Below, one piece after another: positions 1 through 10,899 of a stretch of DNA of 64,000 nt. The notes under the pieces were generated by a model. That model was not told the DNA's origin, did not search any database, and worked only from the letters and a program-made list of their open reading frames with translations. The position numbers and the translations under genes are program-made. The DNA is from Agrypnia vestita (taxonomy: Eukaryota; Arthropoda; Insecta; Trichoptera; Phryganeidae), in contig JADDOH010002554.1 in assembly GCA_016648135.1 (NCBI GenBank), positions 248,001 to 312,000 on the forward strand. Direction: 5' to 3'. How positions within the stretch are numbered: position 1 is the first letter of the stretch; every line of letters starts with the position of its first letter.

Positions 1-110
1 ATCACTTAAGCCAGCACGTACAGGTCATTAGCCTTGGGCCACCCTATAATGACTTCAATTTATCTTAATTTATAATCCAGTAATTGTGTTCTTACATCAC
101 GCATATAAAA
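1..110 (+). repeat. Repeat B copy, cut by window edge
   Basis: The first bases contain the core of a dispersed repeat (atcacttaagccagc, then caggtcat) that recurs near 15.5, 21.4, 31.9, 36.9, 50.8 and 56.6 kb. The following part (cagtaattgtgttctta) matches the downstream section of the 15.6 and 56.7 kb copies. No coding potential is seen. Confidence 0.6.
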
Positions 111-252
111 ATATTGTTACTTATTATTAGGTTAATTTAATTCCATCCCCAATTGCAATATTTTCTTAGTTACGTAGTAAAATCATTAGTAATTCAATTT
201 AATTTTATAAAAGCCCAGGTACATATGTCTGTCATGTGATGCTGTCTGTTTG

Positions 253-445
253 CAGGCGCGTGCAGTGAGTACATTGAAGCACGACTTTTACGCAGACGTA
301 TATTTTGGATAAAAACATCGAAATAAAAAAATTATGTTACAGAATATGGTTACATTAAATATTAATAATATGATAATAATTTGATAGGAATATTACGGGA
401 TATACCTTTTTATCGTTTTTTTAATGTATATGCTTACTTAAATGT
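253..445 (+). mobile_element. hAT-type MITE copy, 3' end lost
   Basis: It starts caggcgcgtgcagtgag and aligns along its length with the better preserved element at 54296-54522, including the internal ggaatattacgggatata. The right terminal inverted repeat seen in the 54.3 kb copy is missing here, so this copy is truncated or diverged at its 3' end. There is no coding capacity. Confidence 0.55.
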
Positions 446-1855
446 CATGTTTCAATGTTGTCATTGCTTGATATATCACGATATACGTAACGTTACTGTC
501 ATCCTTTTTTATGTTTTTTTTTAAATTCTGGCAATACATTTCATTCCATCGCATCGTATTTTTCTTCTAACGCCATAATAGTTTGCTTGAGTATAACGTC
601 TTAAGATGGGTAGCTTTTAGCACGTATATAAAAAAATTCCTACAAATTGAAACCAAAATAATTGAAATACAGTATTAATTTACCTTATCCAAAGTGTGGT
701 TAATGCGAATTAATTTCAGTGATTTTAACTGAATTGTCACCTAATTTTGGTGTTGGTAATCCTTGCGGAGGTCCGAATCGCTAATTAACATACTGATCAA
801 ACACGAAATCTTGGAAAACAGCCCGTTTAGTATTGGGTCCCTAAACATCGCCATTAAAGGCAGATAACACTAAACTAAGGATATCTGAGATCTTAAACCT
901 TTTGGAGCAGGATCCTTTGTTTCACGGAAACTGTGATCTCCGATAGTGGACCCTGATTGTGGAATGCCGATGCACAGTTTTTTCATTCGAGGTTTTATTA
1001 TTTTTTTTAAATAAAATATACAATGCAAAATACTGTAATTTACAACGTCCATACAATGCCAAATACAAAAATTTAAGAAATTGTAATCTATCTATAGCAA
1101 AATGTCCATACATACAATGTCCACAAAACTAAATATTTATTTAACATCCGACTTAAATTATTCGATTTATTAGTCTTTGAATTTTTTTTCACTGCCCAGG
1201 AATAGGCATACATTTAAAAAAACATTTTAAAATAAGAATATTTATTATTATAATTTAAAGGAGATAGTTTATAAGTTGCTTCAGTACACAGACAGTGTGA
1301 GTTATATAGTTACTTCTTTTCAAATCTTGTGTTCTTATTTAGCGTTGTTATTTGATAATATTTTTTGAAATGATTATAGTTTATGACTAAAGATGTATTT
1401 AAGTAGTATGTTCAGAGTGAATAACTTGTGTTCACGTACAATTATCATGGTGAACGATAAAATTAAATCACAAATAAAATATGAAATATCGGGCGAATTC
1501 GTGCAAAAAAATAGAAATACGTACACGTACTAGGAATACATGTCACATCAATATTCTTAATACATTCAATGTAACAAAGTGCTTAGAAAATAAGAATCAT
1601 GGGACTTTTTCTAAAAAAAAATATTTATAAAAAATTTGTTGTTTTAACTATTGGACAACCTTATCAAATTTAAATTATCAAGGACGTCATTTTATTATAT
1701 TTTATAATACAAATCACGTACACACATTTCTTTACTAACTAGTCGAATATTATTTTTATATATTTGTACGACTTTTTATACGATTCCGTGTACGTAAATG
1801 CATGTACCTAGATATTATTATTTTGAACAATATATCATTTTTTTGTTGAGTAGCT
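446..1855. other. AT-rich stretch, no gene seen
   Basis: Low-complexity AT-rich DNA with short homopolymer runs. Open frames are short and resemble no family I know. I see no terminal repeats. Confidence 0.6.
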
Positions 1856-2035
1856 TATTAGTATAATGATATGATGCTCGCCTAGTTTTCTGTTCGGTGG
1901 TTCTAGCCCCATTCTAGGACCCAGCAAGTTAGACCATTTTTTACAGCGTTTAACTTAATTTTAAAATAGTAAGAATATTGGTGCGACACGTATTTTTTTA
2001 TGTTACATAGATAATTTTTTTAATTAAGTGAGCAC
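1856..2035 (+). repeat. tRNA-derived SINE, copy 1
   Basis: A tRNA-like head with a B-box-like ggttctagcccc near 1909 is followed by a body (cttaacttaattttaaaatagtaag ... gtgcgacacgtatt) that recurs at 37190-37245 after another tRNA-like head. Shared head and body in two places indicate a SINE family. The A box of this copy is eroded. Confidence 0.5.
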
Positions 2036-2509
2036 CTGTTCAGTTTTTTTCTTATATAAAAATCTAAGTTTATTTTTGTAGTGTGACCTATTGCTCTTTT
2101 GTCATTTTAATTAAGAAAATTATACCAATTAAAATTTATAATGCTTTTAACAATACGTGATCCAATTGGCTTATCTTAATTCTTGCCTGGACCAATTGAC
2201 TGCCGCCAATTCGGGTCAGACTGGATGCTCGTACGTACCTTTTTGCAATACCGAGAATGAGCACTTTATAAGCCAAATATTTTTCAAAGGATATTTTTAG
2301 ATTTTCTGCGAAAAAAGAAGTTATTTTAATTTCGTAATAAATAAATACAAAAATACTTGACAGACTCGTGAGAAAATAACGAAACTTGCTCGAATTATAC
2401 TTGAGCACATCGTTATAAGGAATTAATGTGACACCTTAAAATGTATTATATATACCTAATCATTACAGTGTAGGTAGCTAATTTCCGCCTACAAAGATTT
2501 ATGAAATAT
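2036..2509. other. No gene seen
   Basis: AT-rich sequence between a SINE and a solo LTR. The open frames are unremarkable. Confidence 0.5.
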
Positions 2510-3020
2510 TGTAACGAGATGATATAATCCGGAGAAATTACCTACGCACGATCAAAATCTCTTAAACAGTCCATAGCACTCTGGAATGCCCTACAACACT
2601 CTAAAACACTGGAAAAGTCGAGGAAACACTAGAAATGTATAGAATAGTCTCGAAGATTCGAAAAACCAACGCGTTTTTTTTTGTATAAAATGCGAAGCCA
2701 GAGCTGCGCGGGGCATTCTACTGTTGACGTTTGACAACTGCGATCATAGAAGCTAGCGCGAACGCGAATGGTCATTGAGTTGCAAAGTGGGTAACAGATA
2801 TCGGGCGAAATACTTACTTGCAAGGAACAGAATATTGAAGAAAGTGATCGATGCGATAAAACAGCATAAATTAGTTCGAATTAAGAAACAATGTAATAAA
2901 TAGTGTATGGAATATTTGTTTTGGTGATTAAATTCGGGTCCAGTGACTTCTCGGTTAATAAATAAAAAAATTGAACTTTTACAGTGCTTCATTTGTCTCC
3001 TGCAGCCACGTCTTGAGACA
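2510..3020 (+). mobile_element. Solo LTR, old copy
   Basis: It begins TGTAACGAGATGATATAA and ends CTGCAGCCACGTCTTGAGACA, i.e. TG...CA. It aligns with the element at 42933-43381 (start TGTAAGGAGATGG, shared tgtataaaa promoter-like box near 2683) and its tail matches the LTRs at 22.5 and 34 kb (tcatttgyctc...cacg). No gag-pol frame follows, and the flanking 4-5 bases do not match, so any target duplication is lost. Interpreted as a Ty3/gypsy-type solo LTR by similarity to the 34 kb copy. Confidence 0.6.
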
Positions 3021-3577
3021 ACAGTTTGAATTTTATGGTATAATGGGGATGCCATGGGTGGAACCAAATGGGAAAAAATCGGGAAGCCAGCCAAGATTAT
3101 CAAAACGGATGAATATATGTATTCTTAGTTATCTACTTCAAGCAACAGAAACTCACGGAAATCAAGCCAATGAGCATCCAGATTGGATGATTACTTTGCC
3201 AATCTAGCCCTTAATATTGTCACACACAAAAAAACAGAAGAAGACCACAGGCCATCTTGCGGTGGTCAGTTATACAACAGAATGAGAGGACTAGATGCAC
3301 CAAAATACAATACGTGACAGGAGATCATGGCGCTTGAACGCAAAGGGAGCCAACCCCTAAATAACAATAAAAATAAGTATCTTCTTGACACAATCTCAAT
3401 TATCTTTTTCATCTCACGTGATGTTATATAAATATCTGTTTTCCGAGAAGAAATACACATCAAAAAGGGCGAAAAGGGATACTTCACAGACAGCAATTAA
3501 ATCGTTTATCTTAAACCGAGAGTATAATAAACTAAAGGCAAATTCAGCTCTCGTTTCCGTTTGTAGAGATCAGCAAG
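3021..3577. other. No recognisable gene
   Basis: A mixed stretch with short open frames on both strands. None matches a family I recognise, and it lies between a solo LTR and a MITE. Confidence 0.45.
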
Positions 3578-3580
3578 TAA

Positions 3581-3721
3581 GGGCCGGTTGTTTCAAGTTG
3601 GATTAAAGTAAGCGTTCGTTTAAAGCATCTTAACGAAAGCGGATCGTCTGATTGGTGGAGAACGCAAAAATCAATGCTTTAAGCGAACGCTTACTTTAAT
3701 CCAACTTGAAACAACCGGCCC
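3581..3721. mobile_element. PIF/Harbinger-type MITE, 141 bp
   Basis: The two ends are 48-bp terminal inverted repeats (3581-3628 and 3674-3721) that differ at one position, starting GGGCCGGTTGTTTCAAGTTG. Both sides are flanked by TAA (3578-3580 and 3722-3724), the 3-bp TWA target duplication typical of PIF/Harbinger transposons. The 45-bp centre is non-coding. The near-identity of the arms suggests a fairly recent insertion. Mobilisation would need a transposase encoded elsewhere. Confidence 0.9.
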
Positions 3722-3724
3722 TAA

Positions 3725-4150
3725 GAGAATCAAGTTAGAGTTTAATAAATAATTTTTAACAGTACAAAATCGCAATTTTAAATGACTTTACACTTAAAAA
3801 GCTTTCTTTCTTCTAATAATAACGCTCCAAGTGTCACCAACCTCACTGATGACTGACCAACATAGCCAATTAGTTGGGCGACAAATCACCGCTCAAACTC
3901 CCACTAGAGTTTATTTAACCTCTTTGACTTTGGGTCTACGTTTAGCGTTATCTGTGCATCAAACCGAAATGATTAGATATTTTTTCTTCTATTGCTTGTA
4001 TCCGAGGTCCATGGATACGTATCTTAACTCTATTCAGACCCACTATTTTCAGTTTGACAGCTCTTTGCCACGGACCAGGGCTGAGTGTATTCGGCATAAC
4101 GTAATCTTTATAATATATTCCTTTATAATATAATGTAATATTACGAGTCC
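3725..4150. other. No gene seen
   Basis: Unique-looking sequence between the MITE and a LINE tail. One frame of about 100 codons at 3831-4133 has no recognisable motif. Confidence 0.4.
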
Positions 4151-4153
4151 TTT

Positions 4154-4600
4154 AAGACCATAAAAATTCTGATGTACGAGGCATACGTTAAAAGTAGAAT
4201 AGGAGATATCATACCCTTCTGGGGAACCGGAAACAAGACGAGCCTAAACAGACTCCAACGACAACAAAACAAAATAGTGAAAATGGTCTATAATTTGAAA
4301 TACCTGACATCAACTGAAATGGTTAACCGAATATCATAGCGATTAAACGTTGATTACATTACAAAAATCTAAACAATAAAACTCACTGTATTACACAAAA
4401 TACATGAAAATCATCAACACCACACTAGAACGGCTCAAAACTAACCATATGACTCAAGCCAAAACAAAAACAGGACAATCACGACTAATTTGTAAGGGAT
4501 TAAAATTATACAACGACCTACCACAACAGACCAAACAATTGACTACTAGCAATTTCAAAATAGAAGTGACAAAAATGCTAAAACTCAGCCAAATATAACA
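4154..4600 (+). pseudogene. LINE reverse transcriptase C-terminal remnant (Jockey-like)
   Basis: Frame 1 (4154-4339) reads a stretch with IGDIIPFWGTGNKTSLNRLQ followed by QNKIVKMVYN, the region after the RT palm in Jockey-type non-LTR retrotransposons (typically Y-I-x-WG then LxxLQxxQN+). It is broken by a stop at 4337. The tail reappears in another frame at 4404-4598 with LICKGLKLYNDLPQ, close to the usual C-terminal motif. Everything upstream is missing, so this is a 5'-truncated, frameshifted copy. Clade assignment rests on motif style only. Confidence 0.65.
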
Positions 4601-5330
4601 AATTACTTTATGTCCATATTATTATAAATATATCAAACTATTACTTCAAATGTTATCCATAGACCTTCGATGTCTCTCATATTTTAAACAAAAAAAAATG
4701 AAAAAAATACACCGAATTTAGATGTGTGAAATTGTTCAAAGATAATTTTTTGTTTGGGAAGCGGTAGTGTTAAAACGATTATCTTAATTTAATATGTAAA
4801 CTAACATTATATACATTGTTACTTTATTATACACGACTCGCTTTTGATGTCACCCTCTTTCAGAATTTGTTACATTTTGTCACGCCAAGCCTTTTGTGGT
4901 CTCTCCGATGTACTACGCTCTCTTTGTATCGCCTGTCTGGCTATCAATAATTCACGCTTTACAATTAATATTAACAAATTATTTACATCGGCTCTACATA
5001 TTAGAGGTCCAATTCTCAAAAGATCTAAAAATTAATGAACAGTGTGAGAATTATATGATAAAATGTATATACAATTAAGTAATAATAGGTACATATATAA
5101 TAAAATAAAAATTTGATTATTTCTATTACTATGCATGTGAAAAATGGACAGCCACAAGAGTTTCGGAAAAGAAAATTGTTTTTAAAAAGTATAGTATGAG
5201 TTGCACAGAGATATCTGCAAGTTTTGTACGATGAGCCAGATATTGTAGCTACTTTGAAGAGAGCTCAACAATTCTAATGTATTCTCTAATACATCCATAT
5301 ATGACACTATCAGCAGCTAGAAGAGATGCG
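4601..5330. other. No gene seen
   Basis: AT-rich DNA. Two overlapping frames of about 60 codons at 4844-5078 carry no recognisable motif. Confidence 0.5.
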
Positions 5331-5334
5331 ACAA

Positions 5335-5480
5335 TGGGACCTCAACGATAGGTCGATAATATTGAGAAAGACGCGAAAATACTTAACGTTCACGTCTGGA
5401 CTTTGTGAGGATAGAAGACAGTGGCGAAAACTACTTCAAAGATCCTCAATGGGTTGTAGCTACGCGATGTGATATGTCAG
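5335..5480 (+). pseudogene. LINE ORF2 C-terminal scrap
   Basis: Two adjacent frames give ILNVHVWTL and then CEDRRQWRKLLQRS. An acidic-DR-x-x-WRKL ending is common at the extreme C-terminus of several insect non-LTR retrotransposon ORF2 proteins. The frame changes within a few codons and no RT domain precedes it. Only a short decayed tail, so the call is tentative. Confidence 0.4.
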
Positions 5481-6400
5481 GTCAGTAGCAATTATTCAAA
5501 GATATTTTCCGTTGTTCGTTCCTTTTATTGCACGTTTTTATTTAGCTTCACTTGTATATTTGTTTGTTTATTTGTCTCCATATTTAATAATTGATATATC
5601 AAAAACTTCCCGACTTGTGTATTTTCTATGATAATACGATATTCAAATGTTTCCAAAATAATTTTTTTGGCGTTTTAAGAGATATAATAAATTTTATATA
5701 ATGAAAAGAAAAAAACACAAACATTAGTTTTTTGACGTTTCCAGTCAAATGAGCGTCTATTTTTGTTATAAATTGCTTATATTCCAGTCATTGATCGTGT
5801 ACCTGATGGTTTCTAGTTTGTTTGTTGTTCAGTTAAATCTTGTTATCCGAAAAAAATTATAAAAGCGTGTTCCCAATTTTTTTTACAATTGCTTGTTCGT
5901 TGAAAGATTCGTTTCTTTACACTTTTTGTCCCGCCTATTATGATTTTCTTTGTTATTACAAGCAATATTTATATTTTATAAAATTCTCGTGAAAGATTAC
6001 AGGATTAGATTATGGATTTTATTTTATGAACTGTTGTGTAAAATGTTGAATAACAAAGGTTTAATGGATATCTTGGCGAGTTTAAGCAACATTTCTATTT
6101 AGAAATACGCTGCTGATGGATAAGGGTTTATCGCATGAAACCTCATTCTTTTATTACAAACCCAATTAAGGCTACCTTGGTGTAGTAAAATAGCCAATTA
6201 TAAGTTGGACAAGTCATATAACAATAATAAAACGTACTGTGAACCATATTCATTGAGAGATCCCAAATGGATGATGACCCCTTGTCAGACCCAAATTTAA
6301 GTGGATTGGCTATGTGAAGATCTAGAAGCGCTCCCTGTGGAGTGTGTTGATCGAGGAGAAGGACGCTTGGTACAGAGTTGTACATCGGGAAAAGGATCTC
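5481..6400. other. No gene seen
   Basis: AT-rich non-coding DNA leading to the 3' side of a minus-strand LINE remnant. Confidence 0.5.
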
Positions 6401-6434
6401 AATGGGCCATGAAGGCGTGTAGTAAAAGCATAGA

Positions 6435-6800
6435 TAAATTCTTCTTCTTTTTCTTTTATTATATCTGTCGATCTGTAGTACAGAAAACTACGCCTCCTAG
6501 AGTGACGATGTCCAGCTCTCCCTCTATCTCTTCGGTGGTCTTCATTAGCTGCTGTATACACGAGTCTTTCACTGCCCATCCTGGCTACGTGATCCCTCCA
6601 GAATCTACTCCTTAGTGCTGTTTCCTTTATTTTGCAAGTTTTTCTTATGTCTACATTTCGGACAAGATCACGTAGAGTTTTTTCAGTAATGGATCTCATC
6701 ACTTTCATGTAAGATGTTCTCAGGAGTCCTTCGGTATGGATAGTATCAGCCCGCGTCTCTACAGCATGTCATGAGAGGTCGCACGCATGTTTGTTTATCT
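6435..6800 (-). pseudogene. LINE 3' end with (GAA)n tail, copy 1
   Basis: On the minus strand a frame reads MKVMRSITEKTLRDLVRN, then DIRKTCKIKETALRSRFW and RDHVARMG, matching the part of LINE ORF2 downstream of the RT (E-M-K-x-x-R-x-I...T-L-R-D-x-x-R-N, then W-x-x-H-V-x-R-M). The plus strand shows the 3' tail as cttcttctttttctttt near 6441-6458. A second copy of the same element lies at 47.8-48.6 kb in the same orientation and aligns across both the coding part and the tail. No RT core is present. Confidence 0.65.
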
Positions 6801-7830
6801 TGACCTTGCTTTCAATACGCATATTTTTGTTCTTCCAGACCAAATTCTTGAGACACCCTAATACGGTAGATGCTTTATTAACTTGCTCTCGGACTTTAGT
6901 ATATAGATCACTATAGCTATAAATTAAAATATGGATAATTTAAACCATTAAAAAAAGATAAAGAAATAGTTCTTAAATGCAACGTATTCACGAATATCCA
7001 TAACCATTTACATGTATAACGACCGTAATAACAACCTTAACTCTTTTGTATTCATGACTTTTAAATTTATTTTCACCTATCGAATAAACTGCTATTTAAT
7101 AAATATTGGATACGTTGATCGTTGTTACATATGAGTGGAAAAAAATCGTTTTATGCATATCATAATCAATCATCATGTACTTGTTATGTTGCTTCGAACA
7201 TTAGTATAATTTACTCAACATTAGAATAATGAGTGTCAAGTCCAGTGCTATAGTCTCCAATGCCCTAGATCTAGGAAATCGATTTTAGGTAGATTTTATA
7301 ATCATAGGGTGTAACCAAACATCCATATGTTACAATCCATCAAGGTACAATGGATTTTGTAATTACGCGATTTTTCCGTAGTTCTTATCAGATTTCAATC
7401 AATCATTAAAGAAAAAATGATATTAAATTAATGAGGCCACATTTATTAACAACCCAGATGAAAATTCTTAACTTAGATTCCCCTTAGTATGGTGTTGAAA
7501 AAAAAACAGAATGGTGCATACCCACGAAATCTGTAGAATCTTTACAAACGGGATTTTGAATTTCGTTATTTTTCTTAATAATTTAGTTACGGGAAAACAA
7601 TATATTATTTTTAACTAAATTAAACCGCTAATTAAGAAAAATTATAAATATGTACTTCACAGAAAATTCTCGTGCTCGGCATACGCTCTGTATAAATAAA
7701 TGTACCTATAATAAAAAATTCACTAGTATATAATATGTAATTAGAGTAAGGCTGAATTGAAAGAAAAAATCATTTGTAAAATTCTTCGCAAAATTAAATA
7801 CGGTACTTTGTACAAAAGGTAATCAAGTAT
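6801..7830. other. No gene seen
   Basis: AT-rich non-coding DNA with no terminal repeats or domain-like frames noticed. Confidence 0.5.
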
Positions 7831-7834
7831 CAAA

Positions 7835-8075
7835 GCGTTCTTTCTCGTGTTAAACTATTCTCGAAAAACCTGCTACTCCTGGTACGATATCCGATTAGGT
7901 TTTCCGGATTTCCTGTTTGGTTTAGTGTGATGTTAAGATGGCTGGGTGGAGATAAGAGACTGTTACCGTCGGGACTGTCTTCGTCAATCCTTTTATATGT
8001 TTTCTCCGACTGTGGGATGCTGCGGCAATTTTGGTGGGATAAGACAATACTGGAGTCAATACTAAAGTAAATAAA
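7835..8075 (-). other. GC-richer open stretch, unrecognised
   Basis: A minus-strand frame of about 80 codons stays open in a block clearly richer in GC than its surroundings. The peptide is serine/asparagine rich with no motif I know. It could be part of a host exon, an old transposon frame or chance. No convincing pair of splice sites was found. Confidence 0.15.
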
Positions 8076-8280
8076 ATACTCTTTCAATACTAAAATAAAG
8101 AAAAATTTATCTCATTTCATTTGAGTCTTCTATAAAGCATTTATTGTGATGCGTAAAATATTAAACGTATTTTTTGAAGATTTATATTTTCTTTTTATTT
8201 TGTGAGTTAAATTCATTTAAAATTAAAATGAATACTGAACTTATTATATAATATATTTGCAAAAGCATCATTAATTTATT

Positions 8281-8472
8281 ATAGACTGAATTCAAGATTT
8301 TATAGAAAATATTGCCTTTTCATTTATATAAACATAATTTTGGAAGGGATAGATAAATATAATCTATAATTCAGTACACTCTTAATTAATAATCCTCAGT
8401 GACTGCATTCAAAATATTTATTATATTTTTTTGGATATTGCTGCCTTGCTACCCCACGTATAAAGTATAGTA
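8281..8472 (+). repeat. Repeat D copy 1
   Basis: It contains aatctataattcagt and ends in attgctgccttgctacccc. The same end (tattgctgcctttgcttttataccccac) is found at 39244-39286, and in inverted and direct form at 54605-54875. No coding capacity. Confidence 0.5.
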
Positions 8473-8642
8473 AAAAGTACCAAAAATATATTTGACCTTC
8501 GGGTCGGTGCGCAATGTGTCTGAGGTACCTACCTATATAAAAAATATTTTTTTTTATAAAAAGTGACTAAAAATATGAAAAAGAATATTTAGGAAGTTAT
8601 CCTTATTGTCATAATGAAAAATAAAAATTAATTTTGAAACAG

Positions 8643-8876
8643 AAGACTCGAATGAAATATGAAAGAAACGCTTGGGTCTTTGAGCTTATTGAAAAATTAG
8701 GGGTCATTGGGATTTTATAAGGACAAAAAGCGAGAAATCGATCTTTTGCACTAAACATGGGCCCTGATCGCGAAAAGTTTAGGAAAGCAGTTCCCGCTGT
8801 AGATGTTGCAGTAGAAGAACACATGCAAGAATACGTCGAAAGAGGATTTACATGTAATATCAATCCGATTTTTTAA
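8643..8876 (+). pseudogene. Exon-like coding block with one in-frame stop
   Basis: A plus-strand frame starting right after a gaaacag acceptor-like site reads MKYERNAWVFELIEKLGVIG, a TAA at 8718-8720, then in the same frame RNRSFALNMGPDREKFRKA and EEHMQEYVERGFT before ending at 8874-8876. A possible donor (acat|gtaata) follows codon ACA near 8853. Composition is GC-richer and amino-acid use is protein-like, unlike the flanks. I do not recognise the family. Either a decayed exon or copied gene fragment with one nonsense change, or a transposase relic. The TAA could be a single C-to-T change. Confidence 0.35.
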
Positions 8877-8879
8877 AAA

Positions 8880-9350
8880 AATATATAATTTGAGCCTCAC
8901 ATATAAGTTAATTTCTTAAATTCTAGTTAATTCTTTCAATATACATGTAAATTCATTTATCTATATAAGTATATAATATAGTGCATTACATAAAATTATT
9001 GTTCATAAATTAATTAAATCAATTACATCCCCTTTACAGGTAAACCAACCCACCCCTAGCTATCTATAATGAACTGTAATATAAAACAGAAGCGCATAAA
9101 TCACAATTACATTAGACATACCATCCCCTTATTAAATCAAACACGCATACGGGGGTGAGGGGGGTTTTGAAAATCTCCCCCAATAAAGGAATATTTTTCA
9201 AATAGACAAAACATCCGCGCACAACAGAAATACTATTAGATAAAAAAAAAGATACCTTATTTAATCGTCATCAGAATCTGTGTATCCTTCATAAAATGAC
9301 TTAAAAACAAATTAAACAAACTTACTTTTGAACAAAAACAAATATCAATG
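8880..9350. other. No gene seen
   Basis: AT-rich DNA with a short G/C-rich patch near 9150-9180. No feature recognised. Confidence 0.5.
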
Positions 9351-9780
9351 ACGAGTCTAACGGTCGACGAACGTTCCAACTGAACTCGATTAAAACGGTT
9401 TAAAAACGGTTCTTAATTGCGGTAACTTTGTAAACTTGACCGCGCGCCCCTGCTGCCAACTAGGGGGCGTAACTACCGGGGAATGTGCATCACACGCAAA
9501 CGTCTGAACGCCGCAGAGTTCGGTGAGAGACTGGAGTAGGTACCGGTTCAAAATGGCGTCTGCGCGCTGCTCCTCGAATCTAACAAACTTAACAAGACCA
9601 TCGAACGTCGTCTGCGCAATCAGAAAAAACTTTTTTTTAATTTAAAAAAGGCATTGTGTTTTGATTGGCCGGCTATTGATCCCGGGCCGCAAGTCTCGCG
9701 GAAATGTTTGCACGGGTAATGGTTTCGGAGGTGGTTCAACCCTTCCCGGCCAGCGCAGGTCTATCGAGCCAATTGAACGT
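9350..9780. promoter_or_regulatory. GC-rich island with CTCF-like motif (tentative)
   Basis: About 430 bp rich in GC and CpG within AT-rich DNA. At 9457-9468 the sequence caactagggggc matches 11 of 12 positions of the CTCF core CCASYAGRKGGC. Palindromic GC patches (cccgggcc near 9680) and an ATTGGCC near 9664 are also present. No coding frame is evident. It may be a promoter, insulator or part of an old repeat. Confidence 0.25.
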
Positions 9781-9881
9781 GTAGTATTTACGTAAAAATG
9801 CACAATATCATTTTCATGTTATAGACGTACCACTGTAACTAGGCGTACGAGGGAGGGCGTCGCTGTCGCGTAACAGAAGTT

Positions 9882-10557
9882 GTCAGGGTTAGCGAAGGGA
9901 AAAACTACATTTCAAAATGAAGACTACAACACACACACGTTCACCAGTTTGAAGATTACAAAGTGTACACTACAATTGTAGTAAAAACTACATGAAGTGA
10001 GTAATTGTAGTACTACGAAATGAAGAGAAGTAAATGAAGTGAAGTAAATGAAGTGAAGTAAATGAAGTGAAGTAATGAAGTAATTGTAATATTAATGAAG
10101 TGAAGTAATGAAATGAAGTAATTGTACTACAAAATTGTAGTACTAGGTAGTATCTGTGAAGTAAATATTTTTTTCCCAAATAAAAATTTGGCGAGCTAAA
10201 AAAAAAAAGGTCAACGAGAAAAATATTTAAGATAAATGTCGATATTGGGGGGGGGAGTTGTTATAGTTTCCACAAATTTCTTCGTTTAGCTACATCCATA
10301 GGTAAAAAATACACTATTTATAGTATGTTTCTCATACTTTCGATAACTTTGAAGTGTGCGTACTTTGTAGTGTTCCCTTTGAAATTAAATGTACTATTTG
10401 AAGTTTATACTTTCAATAACTTTGGTGTTTGTAGTTTGTAGTGTGCACTACACTTCAAAACGTGCGAAGTGTGCATTTCAATGTAATGTAGTAGTACATT
10501 ACATAATGTAGTACTACATAGTAGTGAATACATAGCGGACCCATCACTAGTCAGGGT
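9882..10557. mobile_element. hAT-type MITE, 660 bp, with 8-bp target duplication
   Basis: GTCAGGGT occurs at 9882-9889 and again at 10550-10557. Between them the element starts TAGCGAAGGGA and ends, on the opposite strand, TAGTGATGGGT, short imperfect terminal inverted repeats of hAT style. Eight-base target duplications are diagnostic for hAT. The interior is non-coding and built of gtagtactac-type palindromes and a minisatellite at 10018-10130. The paralogous repeat at 62.7 kb lacks the element, supporting insertion. Confidence 0.85.
10018..10130. repeat. Minisatellite, 14-bp-type unit
   Basis: Tandem aatgaagtgaagta units with slippage variants inside the hAT MITE. It produces a spurious open frame on the other strand. 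Confidence 0.85.
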
Positions 10558-10899
10558 GTAAATTTATTACACAATACATAACGTACAGAATGTCCGGTGA
10601 CCGGTGTCGTATTAAATACAGAAATTTGGTCGGGCAGCACTAAAGAAACCGTGCAGTAATGGCGGCCGTTCTATCTGTCAAACTGTCGGTTCATTATTCG
10701 CTTTTTCAGCTTCTCAAAACTTTAATACTTCATTGGCAATTGTTTTTGCACCATCCCAGACTGTTTGCGATGTTTTGGACATAATAATTCAGTGTATATT
10801 GGTAATCAAGATGACACAGCTTACGCTTAAAGACGAGAATGAACTTCAAAATTCGCCGCACGCCAAGTTACGTTGGGCAAGCAATATAGCTAATACTAA

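Larger units (their letters stand above)
9818..10896 (+). repeat. Repeat E copy 1, split by a hAT MITE
   Basis: The left piece (tagacgtaccactgtaac, near 9822) and the right piece (10558-10896, with acaatacataacgtacagaatg and cgaatgtttgcgatgttttgg-like sequence) both align with one continuous minus-strand copy at 62318-62735. The hAT element at 9890-10549 therefore interrupts an older dispersed repeat. No intact frame. Confidence 0.7.

Noticed and set aside
2629..3103. 116- and 64-codon minus frames
   Set aside because: They run antisense through the solo LTR at 2510-3020.
9988..10179. Threonine/serine-leucine rich minus-strand frame
   Set aside because: Translation of the minisatellite within the hAT MITE.
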